Notes: generated by a model from the letters alone, not told the origin. 64,000 nt of DNA from Leptasterias polaris (GCA_037783415.1 JAZGTN010000085.1:2475501-2539500), one strand, 5' to 3'; counted from the stretch's first letter, positions 54,101-64,000 are shown. Translations and numbers: made by a program.

Positions 54101-57100
54101 TGATACACTAGAAAAAAAAGCTTCGTAAAAACTTCATGTCTCTGCATGAAAACGCATACATAATACACACGGAATAACATCACGTCTTTTGTTTACTCTC
54201 GGTTGCTCATGGGTAGTACGTCATCACTTTTCGCTGGTTTACAAGTCCGCTGGTACTATATCGTGGATTTCATTGTGGTTTTCAATGGATCTTTGCCGGG
54301 AACCAGTATAACAGGGCGGGAAATTTCAAAATCGAAGAATCGAGGTCTAATTTTTTCGGTCAAATTGCAACAAAATTATTTAGAGAAAAACATGACCACA
54401 ACAATAAATTGTTACCTGAACACAACCTAAACAAGGTTCGATAGTAAATTTAATGTGTGAGTTTTCGTTGTAGTCCATCTTTAATTAATTTTACGGAATA
54501 TTTACTGATCTATGACCCTACCTTTAATTGTGGCATATTTTCCACTCCCTGTGGCATATTATGATTATTATTTTGATCCATTGTTAATTTTATGGTTCTT
54601 TGAAGTACGTCAATGTAGGAGTTTCCAGTTCGCCTGTGATGGCAGCAGACGATGCATCAATTCAATGAAAGTGTGTAACGGTGTAAGGGAGTGTCAGGAC
54701 GGTACAGATGAGGAAAGATGTGGTAAGGTGTAGCCTAAAGTGAGCGATGGTAACGCTAGGGCATGGCACAAAGTCCTTGCGGTGGTAACACTAGGGCATG
54801 GCACAAAGTCCTTGATGTCCTAAACTGGACCATTCCACATATCTAAGAGGGTGATCAGGGTGCCCATACCCCATACCCCCTTACAATAAATATATAGTAA
54901 ATACAAATTTTAACCCCAAAATGTTTTCTCTGAATAGATTGCATCAAAGTCTGTGACAATGGCGGTACTCTTGACGCTGTAACTTGTGAATGTAAATGCA
55001 CATCGATGTGGACGGGCAGCGTTTGTCAAAGTTAGTACTATGTAGAATGAAAAATATGTTAAATTTTGCATCTAGTGGTACATCATATCTAGAATGATTA
55101 TGCATGCTTTTTTGTTATATACTACTTGAACACATGGTACGGTCATACAGACCTACCCAGATCTGACCCTCTTTATCTGTTCTTTATAGCAGGCAATTCT
55201 CTGCGATTGTTTTTTTAACATTGAGATAAAATGCATCATATTACGCTGGTAAAATATTAAACTAAAAAGTCACTATTTTAAAGGGGGTAGGGGCGGGGTG
55301 GGCACGAACATCAGTTTTGGGGCACGTGCCCATACCCCATACCCCCTTACAATAAATATATAGTAAATACAAATTTTAACCCCAAAATGTTTTCTCTGAA
55401 TAGATTGCATCAAAGTCTGTGACAATGGCGGTACTCTTGACGCTGTAACTTGTGAATGTAAATGCACATCGATGTGGACGGGCAGCGTTTGTCAAAGTTA
55501 GTATGTAGAATGAAAAATATGTTAAATTTTGCATCTAGTGGTACATCATATCTAGAATGACAGAGGTCGTGGGTTAGAATCCCACCAGAGTAATAGGACT
55601 GGTGGACTTTGTTAACACAGGACTCGGGAATAAACTGAGTATACAGTGATTTAAACACTTCGGTGTGTGGGTAAACCAAATAATATAGTAATCAAATTAC
55701 TATATATAGGCTATGGAATGAACAAAATCAAAAGTTGGAGGAGGAAACTTAGAAAAAATACAGTTAAGATCCAAATGTACAAACATAGCAAAACCGTGGG
55801 TGTGTGAATCGTCAGGTCATTTGTCAATTAAGAAAACAAGTATATTATTCCCACTGTGGGTGCAGGTAACACGACTAAGGTGTTACTTGGCGCCTTTTTC
55901 AAACCTAGGCCAAAAAGGCTCTGGCTCCGGCGTGGGATCCGCCGTCATCAATATTTTGGAGCGTGCAGTGTGCAATTTGCACAGTGCTTCATCAACAAAC
56001 GGAGCCTGGATGTGTTCTGGGGAAATCTGTCTCCCGGAGATTCTGTTCTCCCTTAGGACATTAATACGGGCTGAAGTTTTTTTTTTTTTTAAGAGGGCGC
56101 TATTATAGAAGAAGTCTGTACACAGTTCGCCTCTCGCAGTATGGGGGGGGGGGGGGGGCGGGGGCGCAGAATCTCCTGTCACACTGGTGTCTTAGAGGAT
56201 TTTGTCCCCGGTGCTGGTATGGTCATGAGCTGAAGGAAATTGATTCAAACGAGGACGCTTTCAGACGAAATTTCTGCACAATTCGCCGTACGGGGAACAG
56301 AATCTCCAATGACAGGATCTCCAGCCACACCGGAGGCTTCATCGGCCAATGATAAAAAAATGCCTTAAGCTACAATGCGAACTGTACTTTATTCTAAGAA
56401 TAAAATACTACCTGTATTCCCTTTCTCGCTTTTCAATTTTGAGATACTCTTTGTTACTGAATCTTTGGTTTTGCTTCCTCCCCTTGTGAAGCACGTCTCA
56501 TCGGTAATTGCGGCATTGTCCAACGAGATCTGTATCGTATCATAGGGGGAGCTGTAGCGTCTATTGAGGACCATCCATGGCAAGTCCAGCTTAGATATCA
56601 ATTCTGGAAAATGTCTTGGTTTGACTTTGCCTGCGGAGGTACGCTCGTCACTCCAAGTCATGTTGTCACGGCAGCTCACTGTGTGTAAGACAATAACTGA
56701 TGTCATCTCCTCTATTAATTTAGGCTAATAAACTTCTTCATTTCTGAAAATATTGTTGAAAATATTTGCAATGTCGCAAATATTGTCAATGGCAAAATCT
56801 CTGTGCAAGTTTGCGATGTTGAAATTATATAATAAGTCTAATAAAAGACATAATATCTCCGAAGATTCCTATTATAAGACAACCATTCAAATTAAATTAA
56901 CGATGATATCTAGTATTTGTATACAGCGCTTTATTTACCGGTGTCTAAAAACGCTTAGGCCTATCTTTATTCATTTGCAGCCAGGGCAAACTCCTTCTGC
57001 TAGCGATGAATTTAACTGGGTTCTTTTAAGTGCATGACATAAAACACGGGACCAACGGCTTTACGTCCCATCTGAAGGACGAATGGTTAAGTGACTTGCT

Positions 57101-59460
57101 TCAGGTCAAGACCGGGATTCGAACCCAATCTCTGCTGATCAGAAACACCAGAGCTTGGGTCTGGTGCTCTCAACCGCTCAGCCACAACACCCTATCATTA
57201 ATCACTCTAAACACCATTATTTCCCCCGTAAATTAATTACCAATTTACGGGGGAAATCATTGGGAAAAAAAATTAAAAAAATCCTCTTCACCATGCAGAA
57301 TGGGCAAATCTAGGCACCTGTGGCGTCTGTACTTCGGCCGTACAATCCGAGAAATGGGTGGCAAGCAGGTTCGGACAGTCAAGAAGATTTACATCCACGC
57401 TCAATACAACTCACCGACGGACAACAACAACGACATTGCTGTGATGGTTCTCGCATATCCAGTTGCCTTATCCCGTTGGGTTCACCCCGTGTGCTTACAA
57501 CAGGAGGAAGAAGGTCAAGTGACAGAGTTTGGCAGTCATTCTGAGTGCTATATCAGTGGGTGGGGATCACTAGGTGAGTGTGATTTAAAAAGTGTCTGTG
57601 TACGTTTGGTAATAACTTTAGTTGCAATAAAAACTTACGTGGTAAGAAGTACAGCAGCTTTCGATAGTATAAAGCATTTTGAGAAACATTTTACTTCGAA
57701 GTCATGTGGTTATCAGGTTTTTATGCCCCTAAATTTGAATCTGAGAAACGTTTCTGTCAGAAACGTTTCTCAGTTTGTGTGTTCCTATAGGGAATATTCT
57801 TCCTGTGTGGACATATTCGCTCTGGTCTTCGGCAATATCTCAAAAGCGCGACCATCTTTTGAAGTGAAATTTTACAGGTTAGTTTTGTTGTATCTAAAAC
57901 AATCGAACGGTTCCAAAAACCAAAGGTATACTTTGCCTTTTAAAGGTAGGGTAACAAATTGGTTAATAATACTCTTAAAAAATAAATGAAAGTCACCATA
58001 AAATTTGTATTTTTATGTATAAGTTACTCGGTGAGAAACACTGCAACGTTCTGAAGATTCCCTTCAGAGGTAAAGAATATGAATAAGAAGATGGTAAAAC
58101 ATTGTGAGTAAATAATTGGTACACGAAAATCTTGTTTGCTTGCAGTGTTGTTAGTTTTCCTCTAATAAAGTTGCCTGTATAAAGATTGCCCAGTGTGACA
58201 TGACCTTCACATTCTGATCCCAGTTCAAAAACAGGAGACTCAGAAAATCGATTTCATTTTATGTGCTGGAAATAAAATCTGTTGGTTTTTCTGCGTAGCA
58301 TCCGGTAAACTTTCTTACTACCTACAAGCTGCCCAGGTTGTTCTTATACCTCAGTCCGTGTGTGATGGAATATACGAGAGATACACCGATAATATGATCT
58401 GTGCATCGGAGTCACTGCAACTCCTAGGACACGTCGATACCTGCCAAGTAAGTGGTCATGAAATGTGCATACGGAGCTGGAACTAGTGCCAGTGTGCCAG
58501 CCAACAACGTTGAGATTCTGAGATAATTTACTGCAGGATGAGGACATCATAATTACGAGATGACGACATCCTGAGATGATTTATCTTGGGATGACGAAAT
58601 ATTGAAAGTAGTACGTCGTCTTCCAATTTTATTTTCTTGGGATGGCGACATCCCAAGATAATTCATCTTAGGGTGATAACATCCTGCAAATGTCGAGAAC
58701 CCAAGATAAATTATCTTGGGAAGACAACAGCCTACTTTCAGGATGTCGCCATCCCAAAATAAATCGTCTCAGGATGTCATCATCTTTCGTTTATTATGTC
58801 ATCATCCTGCAGTAAATTATCTCAGGATCTCAACAAGTTGGATGGCACTTCCAGAGCTCCGTCCAGTGGATATCGCCACGCCAAATAGACCCCCATCGCA
58901 GATGGTGCCGTTTCAAAACGAAAAACATGCACAAAACCTACTGCCATGGAAATGCAGATGCCAATTTATTTTGTAGACCTACATGGCTGATGTATGTGAG
59001 ATAATGATCCCTTCACTTCATATAAATTATTCATTGCCGGATATTCGTGTACTTTTTCATATAATATACAAAAAGGTATTTAAAATTACCCTAAATTTGG
59101 GGATAAAATCGGCAAAAAAATTGAACCTTGCATCTTGCATATGAGTGATTTTTTTTAAAAGTTATTAACTAGGCACTAATGTTAAGCGCATTTGATACGT
59201 TATTGTAAAATGCGCTTTATATTAGAACTAGTTAATCTTATTAATTTATAAATACCTTTTGACATGTTTATGATATTGTTATTTTTCAGGGCGATTCTGG
59301 TGGTCCGCTTGTCTGCAGTTCTGTGGGTGATCTTGGTATTGTCAGGTGGTACCTGGTTGGAATAACTAGCTTCGGCTCGGGCTGTGGGGAGCCACAATAC
59401 CCAGGTGTCTACACAAGAACGTCCAAGTACGCGACATGGCTTAAGGAAAACATGAATTGA
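51147..59460 (+). CDS. Secreted mosaic trypsin-like serine protease (EGF-LDLa-EGF-trypsin)
   Basis: Exons: 51147-51227, 52289-52352, 53228-53317, 54606-54722, 54938-55030, 56492-56684, 57299-57573, 58299-58447, 59290-59460, all GT-AG with matching phases; 410 residues. Residues 1-20 form a signal peptide ([18 protein letters not shown]). Residues 49-79 and 118-149 are six-cysteine EGF-like modules with spacing C-x3-C-x9/10-C-x-C-x-C-x8-C. Residues 79-118 are an LDL-receptor class A module ending [10 protein letters not shown]. The protease domain starts after Arg164 (R|IIGG). The triad is His211 (TAAHC), Asp258 (NNDIAVM) and Ser357 (GDSGGP); Asp351, six residues before Ser357, predicts cleavage after Lys/Arg. 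The position corresponding to Trp215 is Phe (ITSFGSGCG). NCG at 154-156 may tether the N-terminal part to the protease. The EGF exon has an extra copy at 55404-55496 that would keep phase (441 residues). Extracellular proteolysis, perhaps in immunity or matrix, is inference. Confidence 0.92.
51228..52288. other. Protease intron 1, with a CTGAA microsatellite
   Basis: Mostly unrecognised. 52059-52083 is a short CTGAA pentanucleotide run, followed at 52086-52145 by a SINE family A fragment (GCTCGAATCCCGGTCATGAC). Confidence 0.6.
52701..53092. mobile_element. TTAA-flanked MITE, family 1, in a protease intron
   Basis: TTAA at 52697-52700 and 53093-53096; ends AGGCACTGGACACGTTTGG and CCAAACGTGTCCAGTGCCT, matching base for base, which suggests a young copy. 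Confidence 0.92.
53720..54530. mobile_element. MITE family D carrying a nested TTAA element
   Basis: The outer parts include AATAAAAGTCACCTGTGAAA at the left and ATCTATGACCCTACCTTTAA at the right, as in family D. The segment 54040-54480 is a separate insertion. Confidence 0.6.
54040..54480. mobile_element. TTAA-flanked element, AGATGGACTACAACG ends
   Basis: TTAA at 54036-54039 and 54481-54484. Ends AGATGGACTACAACGAAAAA and its complement, extending about 35 bp (…ACACATTAAATTTAC). 441 bp with no transposase. An open frame at 54203-54430 is not recognised. Confidence 0.85.
54868..55117 (+). repeat. EGF-exon duplication, copy 1
   Basis: This approximately 250-bp block, from GTGCCCATACCCCATACCC to CATATCTAGAATGA, contains the EGF exon 54938-55030 with its acceptor and donor. 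It recurs at 55318-55563. The only difference I see is three bases just after the donor (GTTAGTACTATGTAG versus GTTAGTATGTAG). Confidence 0.95.
55318..55563 (+). repeat. EGF-exon duplication, copy 2 (exon 55404-55496)
   Basis: The second exon copy is identical in its 93 coding bases and keeps the acceptor TCTCTGAATAG and donor GTTAGT. It starts and ends in phase 1, so it can be included, skipped or swapped without a frameshift. If included it adds 31 residues with six cysteines. Confidence 0.93.
55557..55672 (+). mobile_element. SINE family C, 5'-truncated
   Basis: Begins at the B box (GGTCGTGGGTTAGAATCCCA) directly at the end of the EGF-exon duplication and continues with ACTCGGGAATAAACTGAGTA and CACTTCGGTGTGTGGG. 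Confidence 0.7.
55673..56491. other. Protease intron sequence, low-complexity G run
   Basis: Contains a G-rich run at 56141-56163 and repeated AGAATCTCC motifs at 56033, 56168 and 56300. No gene recognised. Confidence 0.55.
56995..57195 (-). mobile_element. tRNA-Leu SINE, family A, in a protease intron
   Basis: The minus strand has TGGCTGAGCGGTTGAGAGCA (A box), CTCAAGCTCTGGTGTTTCTG, GGGTTCGAATCCCGG (B box) and the shortened body. It lies about 100 bp before exon 57299-57573. Confidence 0.8.
57585..57970. mobile_element. MITE copy, family E, beside a protease donor
   Basis: Starts about 12 bp after the donor of exon 57299-57573 (GTGTACGTTTGGTAATAACT), contains the palindrome GAAACGTTTCTGTCAGAAAC and ends near GTATACTTTGCCTTTTAAAG. 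Related to 41420-41750. The exon's reading frame runs on through it to 57989. Confidence 0.7.
58473..58860. mobile_element. Foldback element in the protease's last intron
   Basis: The left arm GAGATAATTTACTGCAGGAT (58520) and the right arm ATCCTGCAGTAAATTATCTC are part of inverted ends of about 60-70 bp (GGAGCT...CCAAC...TTGAGAT). The interior repeats GATGACGACATCC and CTTGGGATG several times in both directions. It starts 25 bp after the donor of exon 58299-58447. Confidence 0.85.
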
Positions 59461-59639
59461 AATTGAGTTATAAACACGACCTCAAGATTCAAGATTCAAG
59501 GTTTAAGATATTAAATATGATGACGCCATCAAATGTAATAACTTTCTTTGATGTGAGTTGTAGTATTATTTTGTTAAAGAGCGTTGATTTGTTGAATTGC
59601 CCACACACATACTTGGCCATACACTTGACCTTGTCATGG

Positions 59640-60250
59640 CTCGACCTGAGGATGACTTGATCATAGGGTGATAGACAATACCATGTCTGATCACTATGCT
59701 GTCCATTTTCACTCAAACTCCCTAAACGTGTATGACTCAAACTAGATCCCTTAATTTTCAATCAGTTGATATGGAATCTCTAGCACAGGCCTTTAGTGAC
59801 CAGCTCAAACCCTTGAACGACTAGGTCCAGTTCTTCAGTGAAACTGCCAACAAGATTCTTGACGACTTTGCCCCTGTTTGCATTCGCACTTGTATCAATC
59901 GACCTAAGATGCCATGGTACAACAATGCAATTCCCAAAGCAAGGCGTGTCAGGAGGAGACTGGAGCGCCAATGGCGGAAAAGCAGGTTACCTGCTGACCG
60001 TGCTGTATAATATAACCCACAATTAACTGTTGTCAAAGACCTCAATAATGATGCCAACAAAAGTGTTTTTCTGTAGCAGACTTTCCCATTGTAATGCTAA
60101 GGATATGTACACGACGGTGCACTCTTTGTTAAACACACCCACTAGTAAATTTCCATCTGGTGACAATCTTAATATTGCTAACAATTTTGCTAAACAATTT
60201 GTGGATAAGGTTATTGATATTAGGCACGGTATCAAAAACAGAATAGCCTT
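59640..60250 (+). mobile_element. Decayed LINE ORF2 fragment (endonuclease end to RT linker)
   Basis: Translation across several frameshifts and stops gives SDHYAVHF, FAPVCIRTCINRPKMPWYNN, AIPKARRVRRRLERQWRK, then LSHCNAKDMYTTVHSLLN and FPSGDNLNIANNFAKQFVDK. This order (SDH..., RP.MPWY, RR.LER.WR) is that of the endonuclease C-terminus and linker of CR1/L2/Jockey-like non-LTR elements. The RT domain proper is missing. Confidence 0.75.
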
Positions 60251-60472
60251 GTCTCCTCCTGTCCAAGACATTGTAACAGAAACAGCCGCCAATTTCCATA
60301 TTCTCTTTGTTTTTCATCCTACTTATAAAGACGAGGTTGTCCAATTCATAAAGGCCAATGTCAATTGCATAGCTCCGATGCTGGTTCACATATATTAATT
60401 CGATAAAAGTGTTGAGTGATGTTTCATTGATTGCACCACTGGTATAGTCTTGAGTGATGACGCTGTTCTGTT

Positions 60473-60688
60473 TTATCCACCGGTTGAGGGCGTAACATCG
60501 ACTGGCTCGAAAGGGACTGGGCAAGTCTTCGAATCTGGATCGTTTTGGGCCAGATTTTTGTGTGATACAGATTTTTCTTCTCCAGTTATTCGTGTTGCGA
60601 TATCGGCAACGTTAACAAAATGAACGCCGTCAATCAAGACTATCCGTGGGTACTCAATGGATTTAGTTTTGTCTGTTTGGTTCGCCAT
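60473..60688 (-). other. 71-codon ORF, unrecognised
   Basis: Starts MANQTDKTKSIEYPRIVLID, continues with GVHFVNVADIATRITGEEKS and ends after VDVTPSTGG. No signal peptide, membrane segment or family that I know. It diverges from the decayed frame at 60880. It could be a small gene, a retroelement remnant or chance. Confidence 0.25.
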
Positions 60689-60879
60689 AGGTGCTCCCTA
60701 ATTTGCATTTTACGTTTTCCTTGCGTTAGGACCGCACCTATACCATTGTGTTTGATAGTCTAAGTCATTCAAGCGTATTCCTTATAAATGTAGCGTTTTT
60801 CTCAGCCTCCCCATTCAGGTGAACTCACACACACCGAGTACATATCATTTATCTTTGCCTATATTTTAAGCCTGATGTC

Positions 60880-61425
60880 TACCTCAAGTGAACACGTTCA
60901 AACCACCGAAATTTTTGACAAATTTAAAGACTATTTTGACGCTAAGTTCAGCGAGAACACCGGTGAAATGTTCACTTCTAGCCCTTGCTACTTTCCACTC
61001 ACCACGGCATGAACGAGCCTCTAAGACCCTTTAAATTCAAGCTCTAAGCATTCCTTCGTTCCACAACGAGTACCACCGAGTCAGACACTCAAATATTATC
61101 CCCAAAAACACATGTGAAATTACGGTTTGGCTCTTTGCTACAATTTATGTCCTTGGTCACAATCCACTCATGGTCATCAACCCGGCTAACCGGCTAACGC
61201 TCTCCAAATTAATTATAAATGCATCATCCCAAGAACACTGGTGGAACCAACGCTGCTATTCTCGCCGTCATGTTGATTCCAGCTGGCCAAGACTGGAGAC
61301 CCACCACCCTCTCCCGCATTAACTTCCAACCCATCAGTAGGCCTAGTCAGACCAATAATTTCATATACCGTTTCATATGTGCACTAATTTTCTATACCTA
61401 CAGCGTGTGCCTTGAACTCACATAG
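60880..61425 (+). pseudogene. Decayed ORF of unknown origin, possibly a retroelement
   Basis: From ATG at 60880 the frame reads MSTSSEHVQTTEIFDKFKDY, then FDAKFSENTGEMF, stopping at about 61011. After a shift, protein-like text continues (IPSFHNEYHRVRHSNIIPKN, VWLFATIYVLGHNPLMVINP, QEHWWNQRC) to about 61290. The composition looks coding-derived and the breaks look like decay. Family not recognised. Confidence 0.35.
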
Positions 61426-61439
61426 TCCTAACCTAACTC

Positions 61440-61900
61440 CATATGCCTATGTTTCCTTAGTAAATGGTCCATACTAAAAGCGTGTGTCTTCCACTCGATT
61501 TTTTTTCTGAGTCGGAACCAAAGAGTCACCTGTATTATACCAATTCCTAAGTAAACTAATGGTATAGCGTGTGTCTTCTACTCGCAAATTATGTACTAAG
61601 TATAAAGCAAGGATTTCCCTATGCCATAGTACCATGCGTACTCTGTTAACTAAATAAACTAGTAATGGTCTATATCTAAAGCGTGTGCCTCCAATTCGAA
61701 TTATTTTCTGAGTTCCCTGTATACTTATACCTACTCCTAAGTAAACTAATGGTATAGCGTGTGCCTTCCACTCGCAAATTAATATTTACTACGAAGCACT
61801 AATTTCCCAATGCCATAGTATCCTGTGTAAAGTATTCCACTCGCGAATTATTTACAAAGTATAAAGCACTGAATTCCCATGCCATAGTATCCAATGTAAA
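61440..61900. repeat. Imperfect tandem repeat, roughly 200-bp period
   Basis: AAAGCGTGTG(T/C)CTTCCACTCG, TAAGTAAACTAATGGTATAG and ATGCCATAGTACCATGCGTA recur two to three times with drift. A further copy of the motif lies at 63200-63285, inside the tRNA-like array. Confidence 0.7.
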
Positions 61901-61944
61901 GTATGAACCGAAGGTTCATCAAGTTCAAAATACATATGTTCCTG

Positions 61945-62030
61945 GGGGGGACCCAAGTGGGTGTCGTGGAAGGGCAGCAGTCGCCGAAGCCAGAGGTCCC
62001 CGGTTCGAGCCCCAGTGGTGACAGGTCCGA
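61945..62030 (+). other. tRNA-like sequence with B box, degenerate
   Basis: AAGTGGGTGTCGTGGAAGGG followed by CCGGTTCGAGCCCCAG (B-box type) has tRNA spacing but no good acceptor stem. Its sense is opposite to the array that follows. Confidence 0.35.
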
Positions 62031-62179
62031 GGCCGCTAAGAGAGTGGTGGCAGTGAGACTCACCGCGCGGTGTGACGCGCCGCCCATTCGAGGATGGGAA
62101 GGAAACTTAAAACTTAAAACGAACCTCTGCACTTTTTTCCTATTACTTTTTTCTTTAAAATAAAAAAGGGTTCTCTAAA

Positions 62180-64000
62180 ACGCCTCGAATTTATATGCAA
62201 CGGGATTCGATCCCGGGACCTTTCGGTTCAGAGTCTGGAGCCCTTCCATTGGGCCACTGCTCCTCTTACTTAAGATGTGTTTGAGTTTAATTTTAAACCT
62301 TAGAATGAACAACTTTAAATCAATAATGTACAAAAAGAACACCCGGGATTCGAACCCAGTACCTTTGGGTTTAGAGTCCAGAGCTTTTCCACTGGGCCAC
62401 TGGTCCTCTTACTTAATTTGCGTTCGAGTTTAATTTTAAACCTTGGAATGAACAACTTTAAATCAATAATGTACAAAAAGAACATCATGGATTCGAACCC
62501 AGTACCTTTGGGTTTAGAGTCCAGAGCTTTTCCACTGGGCCACTGGTCCTCTTACTTAATTTGCGTTCGAGTTTAATTTTAAACCTTGGAATAAACAACT
62601 TTAAATCAATAATGTACAAAAAGAACACCCGGGATTCGAACCCAGTACCTTTGGGTTTAGAGTCCAGAGCTTTTCCACTGGGCCACTGGTCCTCTTACGT
62701 AATTTGCGTTCGAGTTTAATTTTAAACCTTGGAATAAACAACTTTAAATCAATAATGTACAAAAAGAACACCCGGGATTCGAACCCAGCACCTTTGGGTT
62801 TAGAGTCCAGAGCTTTTCCACTGGGCCACTGGTCCTCTTACTCAATTTGCGTTCGAGTTTAATTTTAAACCTTGGAATAAACAACTTTAAATCAATAATG
62901 TACAAAAAGAACACCCGGGATTCGAACCCAGTACCTTTGGGTTTAGAGTCCAGACCTTTTCCACTGGGCCACTGGTCCTCTTACTTAATTTGCGTTCGAG
63001 TTTAATTTTAAACCTTGGAATAAACAACTTTAAATCAATAATGTACAAAAAGAACACACGGGATTCGAACCCAGTACCTTTGGGTTTAGAGTCCAGAGCT
63101 TTTCCACTGGGCCACTGGTCCTCTTACTTTAAGTGCGTTCGAGTTTAATTTAAATCCTAGAACATTAAATCAACAAGGCCAAAATATTAACTACTTGTAA
63201 TTAAACGTGTTCCTTCCAACCACAATTTATTTACTAAGTGTAAAGCAAGGATTTCCATATGCCATAGTTCCATGCGTAAACCCAATGGTTTTACCTCGTA
63301 CAAAAAGAACACCAGGGAATTGAACCCAGGACCTTTGCGTTCAGAGTCCGCAGCCTTACCACTATATGCCAACGCTCCTCTAATAATTAAATTGCATTCG
63401 AGTTTGGTTAAATATCAAATCAAAAACGGCCTAGCAGAAAACATAAGTATGAACAACTTTAAATCAACTACTTGTAAAAAGAACTGCCGGGATTCGAACC
63501 CAGTACCTTTGGGTTTCGAGTCCAGAGCTTTTCCACAGGGCCACTGGTCCTCTTACTTAATTTGCGTTCGAGTTTAATTTTAAACCTTGGAATAAACAAC
63601 TTTAAATCAATAATGTACAAAAAGAACACCCGGGATTCGAACCCAGTACCTTTGGGTTCAAAGTCCAGAGCCCTTTCACCGGGCCACTGGTCCTCTTGCT
63701 TAATTTGCGTTCGAGTTTAATTTTAAACCTTGGAATAAACAACTTTAAATCAATAATGTACAAAAAGAACACCCGGGATTCGAACCCAGTACCTTTGGGT
63801 TTAGAGTCCAGAGCCCTTCCACCGGGCCACTGGTCCTCTTACTTAATTTGCGTTCGAGTTTAATTTTAAACCTTGGAATAAACAACTTTAAATCAATAAT
63901 GTACAAAAAGAACACCCGGGATTCGAACCCAGTACCTTTGGGTTTAGAGTCCAGAGCTTTTCCACTGGGCCACTGGTCCTCTTACTTAATTTGCGTTCGA
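62180..64000 (-). repeat. 143-bp tandem array of tRNA-Gln-like units (12 in the window)
   Basis: The GATTCG of the B box (plus-strand reading) recurs at 62347, 62490, 62633, 62776, 62919, 63062 and again at 63491, 63634, 63777, 63920: exactly 143 bp apart. Diverged units lie at 62214 and 63317. On the minus strand each unit has A box TGGCCCAGTGG, loop CTCTAAA, B box GGGTTCGAATCCC with a paired T stem, then TTCTTTTTGTAC, a Pol III-type T run. Loop anticodons: CTA in most, CTG at 62214 and 63317, TTG at 63634, CGA at 63491. About five of seven acceptor and three of five anticodon-stem pairs hold, so these are tRNA-like rather than clear functional tRNAs. The array is cut by the window end. Confidence 0.85.

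Noticed and set aside
57300..57989. 229-codon open frame as a single-exon gene
   Set aside because: It is protease exon 57299-57573 followed by a MITE; the protease continues in phase at 58299.
62180..64000. A CRISPR array or a cluster of ordinary functional tRNA genes
   Set aside because: The repeats are 143-bp satellites without unique spacers, in a eukaryotic genome. The tRNA-like parts have weak acceptor and anticodon stems, so calling them functional tRNAs is not supported.

Overview
This window is eukaryotic, from an intron-rich, moderately AT-rich animal genome crowded with short transposable elements. Gene content and repeats (tRNA-derived SINEs, many TTAA-flanked MITEs) suggest an invertebrate deuterostome. 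An echinoderm, possibly a sea star, is my best guess; that is inference. There are no operons, CRISPR arrays or prokaryotic signals.

Three protein-coding genes can be rebuilt exon by exon with consistent splice phases. (1) MED15, a subunit of the Mediator tail, is on the + strand from 1276 to 30788. The last 17 coding exons and the stop codon are present; the exons for the N-terminal KIX domain lie upstream of the window. (2) A gene resembling TP53I13 (DUF3105 family) is on the - strand, 35614 to 40364, with four exons, a signal peptide and a short C-terminus. It converges on MED15. (3) A secreted mosaic serine protease is on the + strand, 51147 to 59460, with the order signal peptide, EGF-like, LDL-receptor class A, EGF-like, trypsin. 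One EGF-like exon is present twice as a nearly exact copy. The genes are unrelated in function.

Layout: 1-970 is a decayed Ty3/Gypsy pol fragment. 1276-30788 is MED15, whose introns hold a 16-bp satellite of about 141 copies (16071-18326), a 45-bp minisatellite (22302-23346), a 107-bp inverted repeat (25013-25289), nested MITEs and SINEs, and an antisense LINE fragment. 30789-35613 is intergenic with a tRNA-Asn-like sequence. 35614-40364 is the TP53I13-like gene, with a MITE in its upstream region. 40365-51146 is intergenic with hairpin and TTAA elements. 51147-59460 is the protease. 59461-64000 holds LINE remains, an unrecognised decayed ORF region, and a tandem array with a 143-bp period. 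Each unit of that array carries a tRNA-Gln-like sequence, most with a CTA anticodon; the array runs off the window end.

The recurrent theme is TTAA-targeted non-autonomous DNA elements: at least eleven copies in five families have intact TTAA on both sides. Several sit inside, or are interrupted by, other elements, so a relative chronology can be read.
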